64,000 nucleotides of DNA from Ruegeria sp. A3M17 (GTDB taxonomy: Bacteria; Pseudomonadota; Alphaproteobacteria; Rhodobacterales; Rhodobacteraceae), in assembly GCF_003318255.1 (NCBI RefSeq), contig NZ_QOCF01000035.1:62001-126000 (forward strand), read 5' to 3'. The notes below the pieces were generated by a model. That model did not search any database and was not told where the DNA came from. It saw only the letters and a list, made by a program, of their open reading frames with translations. The position numbers were made by a program, and so were the translations under genes. Shown one piece after another: positions 61,039-64,000 of the stretch; position 1 is the first letter of the stretch, and each line of letters starts with the position of its first letter.

Positions 61039-62390
61039 GCTTGATTTCAGCCCTTCCCGCAACCGACGGATACCGTAAAACGGGCACTGGGGCTTGGTCC
61101 AGTGTCTATGCGGCATCTGAACTGGCGACGGCAACTTTTGGCGCGGTGGGTCAGGAACTGGCACGTCTGACGACGGCGCTGAACCTGTCGCCCAGCGCAC
61201 CGGACGTGTCTGTGGATCACCGGCTGGCCTCGCTTTGGTATCAATATTCTTTCAAGCCCAACGGTTGGGAGATGCCCAACCTCTGGGATGCAGTCGCGGG
61301 CGACTACCAAACTGCGGATGGTTGGATCAGGCTGCACACCAACCTGCCCCGCCACCGGGCGGCGGCACTTAAAGTTCTTGAGGTCAAAGCAGATCGGGAC
61401 GCGGTCTCTCAGGCGGTGCGGCGATGGTCCGCCAGCGAGCTGGAATCGGCAATCGTGGCCCAGGGTGGCGTTTCCGCAGCCATGCGCAGCCGGGCAGTGT
61501 GGTTAGAGCATCCGCAAGGTCGGGCCGTGTCCCGCGATCCACTGATCGGTTGGCACAGCCCGCGACAGATCAAACTGCGAGATCGATCCGAGGCTACGGC
61601 TGAGCGCCCTTTGGCAGGGCTGCGCGTCCTCGACCTGACGCGCGTGCTGGCTGGGCCGGTTTCAACGCGAACCCTCGCCGGTTTTGGTGCTGACGTTCTG
61701 CGTGTCGACCCGCCCGGTTGGGACGAGCCCGGTGTCATACCCGACATCTCATTGGGTAAATCCTGCACTTACCTCGATCTGAAATCGCCCTCAGGTTTGG
61801 AAAAGCTGAAGGAGTTGCTGTCACAGGCCGATGTGTTCGTCCATGGGTATCGCCCCGGTGCTTTGGATGCGCTCGGCCTGACCAAGGCCAAGCGCGATGA
61901 ATTGGCCCCAAACCGGGTCGAAGTCACATTGGACGCTTATGGCTGGCAGGGCCCATGGGCCGCGCGGCGCGGATTCGACAGCCTTGTCCAGATGAGCGCA
62001 GGCATCGCGGATGCAGGCCGTGACTGGGCGAATGCGGACAAACCAACTCCGTTGCCGGTTCAGGCGCTCGATCATGCAACCGGCTATCTGATGGCCGCCG
62101 CCGTGCTGTCCGCCTTGGCTGAGGCCGCCTCGGGGAACGCGATCATGCTGGGCCAGCTCTCTCTTGCGCGCACGGCCGAGTTGTTGGCCATTCTCGGCAA
62201 GTTCGACACGAAAGAGGTCATCACCGGTGCCAGTCCGTCAGACTACAGCCAAGCTCTCGAAGAATCTGGCTGGGGCTCCGGTCACCGCCTGAAACCTGCT
62301 CTGACCGTTGGCGACGCCAAGATGTTCTGGGACAAGCCTGCACCTAAACTAGGCACGTCGGCTCCGGTCTGGGCCACGGCCTTCACCTAA
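61035..62390 (+). CDS. CaiB/BaiF family III CoA transferase with unusual domain order
   Basis: 451 residues. The usual N-terminal block of the family (LRVLDLTRVLAGPVSTRTLAGFGADVLRVDPP, then CTYLDLKSPSGLEKLKELLSQADVFVHGYRPGAL) appears only at about residue 197. The first 190 residues (GDYQTADGWIRLHTNLPRHRAAALKVL, SAAMRSRAVWLEHPQGRAV) look like the C-terminal small-domain half of a CoA transferase. So the order is permuted compared with CaiB/Frc. It is the last gene in the ABC-importer operon, so it may activate the imported compound as a CoA thioester. I could not place the catalytic Asp with confidence. Confidence 0.82.
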   Translation: MSLISALPATDGYRKTGTGAWSSVYAASELATATFGAVGQELARLTTALNLSPSAPDVSVDHRLASLWYQYSFKPNGWEMPNLWDAVAGDYQTADGWIRLHTNLPRHRAAALKVLEVKADRDAVSQAVRRWSASELESAIVAQGGVSAAMRSRAVWLEHPQGRAVSRDPLIGWHSPRQIKLRDRSEATAERPLAGLRVLDLTRVLAGPVSTRTLAGFGADVLRVDPPGWDEPGVIPDISLGKSCTYLDLKSPSGLEKLKELLSQADVFVHGYRPGALDALGLTKAKRDELAPNRVEVTLDAYGWQGPWAARRGFDSLVQMSAGIADAGRDWANADKPTPLPVQALDHATGYLMAAAVLSALAEAASGNAIMLGQLSLARTAELLAILGKFDTKEVITGASPSDYSQALEESGWGSGHRLKPALTVGDAKMFWDKPAPKLGTSAPVWATAFT

Positions 62391-62427
62391 ACCAACCGCC
62401 GCGCAGTACGCGCGGCCCGGCCCAACG

Positions 62428-62463
62428 CTTTGGGTCACGTCTCGCCAGAGACGTCACCCAAAG
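62428..62463. terminator. Bidirectional terminator-like hairpin between the CoA transferase and the MscS gene
   Basis: 16-bp arms with one mismatch (CTTTGGGTCACGTCTC / GAGACGTCACCCAAAG) around a 4-nt loop, between two convergent genes. There is no long T tract. Confidence 0.6.
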
Positions 62464-62478
62464 AGGCGCGAGAACCCG

Positions 62479-64000
62479 TCAGCGATCGTCCCCACCCGGA
62501 CCGATATCGTCCAGATAATCCTCGTCAATCGCCGCCTGCACCGCACCCGTCACAGCTTCGCGCTGCTTGGGTGTCAGATCCTCGGGGTCCTTGCCTTCGG
62601 CCAGGCGCACGGTGACCTCACGGTGTGCGAACTTGATGCCTTCGCGGGCGAACAATTCGCGGATATCCTGATAGACTTTCTTGCGCACCAGCCATTGATC
62701 GCCCGGCTTGGTCATGAACTTGACCCGAATGATCATCGCAGAGTCCTGCATTTCGATCACGCCTTGCGACTTCAGCGGCTGGATAAAGTTGTCGCCGATC
62801 ACCGGGTCGCTCAACAACTCTTGACCCAACTTCTTGATCAGCTTGCGCACCTTCTCGACATCGGTGTCATACGTCACCCGTAACGGCAGTTTCATGATCA
62901 CCCAGTCGCGGGAATAGTTGGTCAGAACTTTGATCTCACCAAAGGGGATGGTGTTCAGCGCACCCAGGTGGTGACGCAATTGGAACGACCGGACCGAGAT
63001 CTTTTCGACCGTTCCCTTCACGTCGCCGATGTCGATGTATTCACCCTTGCGGAACGCGTCATCCATCAGGAAGAACGCCCCCGAAAAGATATCGCGGACC
63101 AATGTCTGCGATCCAAAGCCCACGGCCAGGCCCACGACACCAGCACCCGCGAATAGCGGACTGACATTGATACCCAATTCCATCAGGGCAATCAGCGCTA
63201 TGGTCACAACAACTACGGCCAGAATGGCCCCGCGGAACAAAGGCAACAATGTTGCAAGGCGGCTTTGCCCACCTTCTCCGCCTTCATCGCCCAGCTCAGC
63301 CTCACCACCGCCGTCGTCAATCTCCTGCGCGATCTTCGAGTCGATCCCGATACGGAAAAAATGGAACAGGATATAGCCCATGAAGAGGATCACCATCACA
63401 TCCAGTGCCCGCTCGATCGGCAAGTCCTCGCTCCAGCTGGCATCCGGATTCCAGATGACCACCAGCGCATATAGACCGACAACAAAAGCCAGAATACCGG
63501 CAACCCGCCGCGCCAAATCTTCGTAGGTCAGGATCGAGTGCTTGCGCATCTCGGCCTGCGGCGTTTCGATCGCTTCAACCTCGGCATCCGCCTCATCACC
63601 ATCGGCATTCATCGCGTCCAGCTGGTTGTTGCGATTGAAATACCGTTCCAGAAGATAGTTCATGGCCCCATAGGCAACCACGACCGACATGAAGATGGCA
63701 TAGCTGCTGGCCACGATCGGGATCGAGTTTTGATTTTCCAGCACCAGGTCGACGGCCAGTTTGAACCAGCTGAACACCATGTAAAGGATCAGCACCGGCG
63801 CCCATGCGAACGAGATTAGGCGCAGAATCCACGACACCTGATCCGGTGATCGCCCGCCGCGGATAGCGTTCGAGATGGCGCGGGCGTTGAACAGGATCAT
63901 CAGGACATTGCCGATCGCACCAAACATGGTCAGGCCGCCATAGACCAAGGCGTAGACGTTATAGTTCAGCCCAAAATCAGCTACCCAAGTGGCAAAAAGC
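62479..64000 (-). CDS. MscS-family mechanosensitive channel, 5' end beyond the window
   Basis: At least 507 codons; the reading frame is open to base 64000, so the N-terminus is missing. A series of hydrophobic helices is followed by the MscS core: LFAGAGVVGLAVGFGSQTLVRDIFSGAFFLMDDAFRKGEYIDIGD, then the beta-domain with LGALNTIPFGEIKVLTNYSRDW, and the C-terminal cage. The length and multi-helix N-terminus resemble MscK/YjeP-like members rather than the 286-residue MscS. It releases solutes at hypo-osmotic shock. The C-terminal tail is acidic and glycine-rich. Confidence 0.92.
   Translation of the reverse strand, partial: LFATWVADFGLNYNVYALVYGGLTMFGAIGNVLMILFNARAISNAIRGGRSPDQVSWILRLISFAWAPVLILYMVFSWFKLAVDLVLENQNSIPIVASSYAIFMSVVVAYGAMNYLLERYFNRNNQLDAMNADGDEADAEVEAIETPQAEMRKHSILTYEDLARRVAGILAFVVGLYALVVIWNPDASWSEDLPIERALDVMVILFMGYILFHFFRIGIDSKIAQEIDDGGGEAELGDEGGEGGQSRLATLLPLFRGAILAVVVVTIALIALMELGINVSPLFAGAGVVGLAVGFGSQTLVRDIFSGAFFLMDDAFRKGEYIDIGDVKGTVEKISVRSFQLRHHLGALNTIPFGEIKVLTNYSRDWVIMKLPLRVTYDTDVEKVRKLIKKLGQELLSDPVIGDNFIQPLKSQGVIEMQDSAMIIRVKFMTKPGDQWLVRKKVYQDIRELFAREGIKFAHREVTVRLAEGKDPEDLTPKQREAVTGAVQAAIDEDYLDDIGPGGDDR

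Noticed and set aside
1..64000. tRNA or rRNA genes, CRISPR array, insertion sequence or prophage
   Set aside because: No cloverleaf-like arms, no regularly spaced repeats, no transposase, integrase or capsid-like protein seen on either strand.

Overview
The window looks like the chromosome of a marine alphaproteobacterium of the Roseobacter group (Rhodobacteraceae, Ruegeria-like). This rests on the G+C-rich coding sequence, the irr / fabA-fabB-fabI divergon, the miaB-phoH-ybeY-corC-lnt-metK-trmB and aroA-cmk / rpsA-ihfB gene orders, and a SAM/SAH riboswitch in front of metK, a class known mainly from Rhodobacterales. I see no tRNA, rRNA, insertion sequence, prophage gene or CRISPR array.

Layout. 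1-6 kb: 3' part of trpA, an FMN lactate-dehydrogenase-like gene, rplY-pth, a serine hydrolase and two small proteins. 6-11.6 kb (minus strand): rpsA, ihfB, lapA, trpF, a small unknown, trpB and a methyltransferase; trpA therefore sits apart from trpFB. 11.7-17.1 kb: an accessory block between rpsA and cmk, holding a sulfatase, a flavin-dependent halogenase, a secreted YbjN-like protein and a YHS protein. 17-28.4 kb (minus strand): cmk, aroA, trmB, metK, lnt, corC, ybeY, phoH and miaB, with a sulfotransferase and an outer-membrane protein inserted. 28.5-35 kb: a glycosyltransferase-like unknown, a PhyH dioxygenase with divergent LysR, irr, fabABI and an FKBP-type isomerase.

35-43 kb (plus strand): a catabolic run with an L-2-haloacid dehalogenase, three alpha/beta hydrolases, a PLP dehydratase, an MFS exporter, a zinc alcohol dehydrogenase, an enolase-superfamily enzyme and a SqrR/BigR-like ArsR regulator. 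43.3-46.3 kb: a very large ABC protein with a degenerate nucleotide-binding domain and a cyclic-nucleotide-binding domain. 47-53.7 kb (minus strand): a methylated-amine operon (dimethylglycine-dehydrogenase-like, MttB-like, TetR, DAO oxidase) with a palindromic operator in front. 53.8-55 kb: a glutathione S-transferase and a methyltransferase. 55.2-62.4 kb: a peptide-type ABC importer operon ending in a CoA transferase with permuted domain order. 62.5-64 kb: a MscS channel running off the window.

The most notable items are the degenerate cNMP-linked ABC protein with no canonical start where the conserved frame begins, the halogenase/sulfatase block with an FNR-like four-cysteine leader fused in frame to the sulfatase, the MttB/DMGDH operon with its operator, the SqrR-like two-cysteine regulator, and the metK riboswitch.
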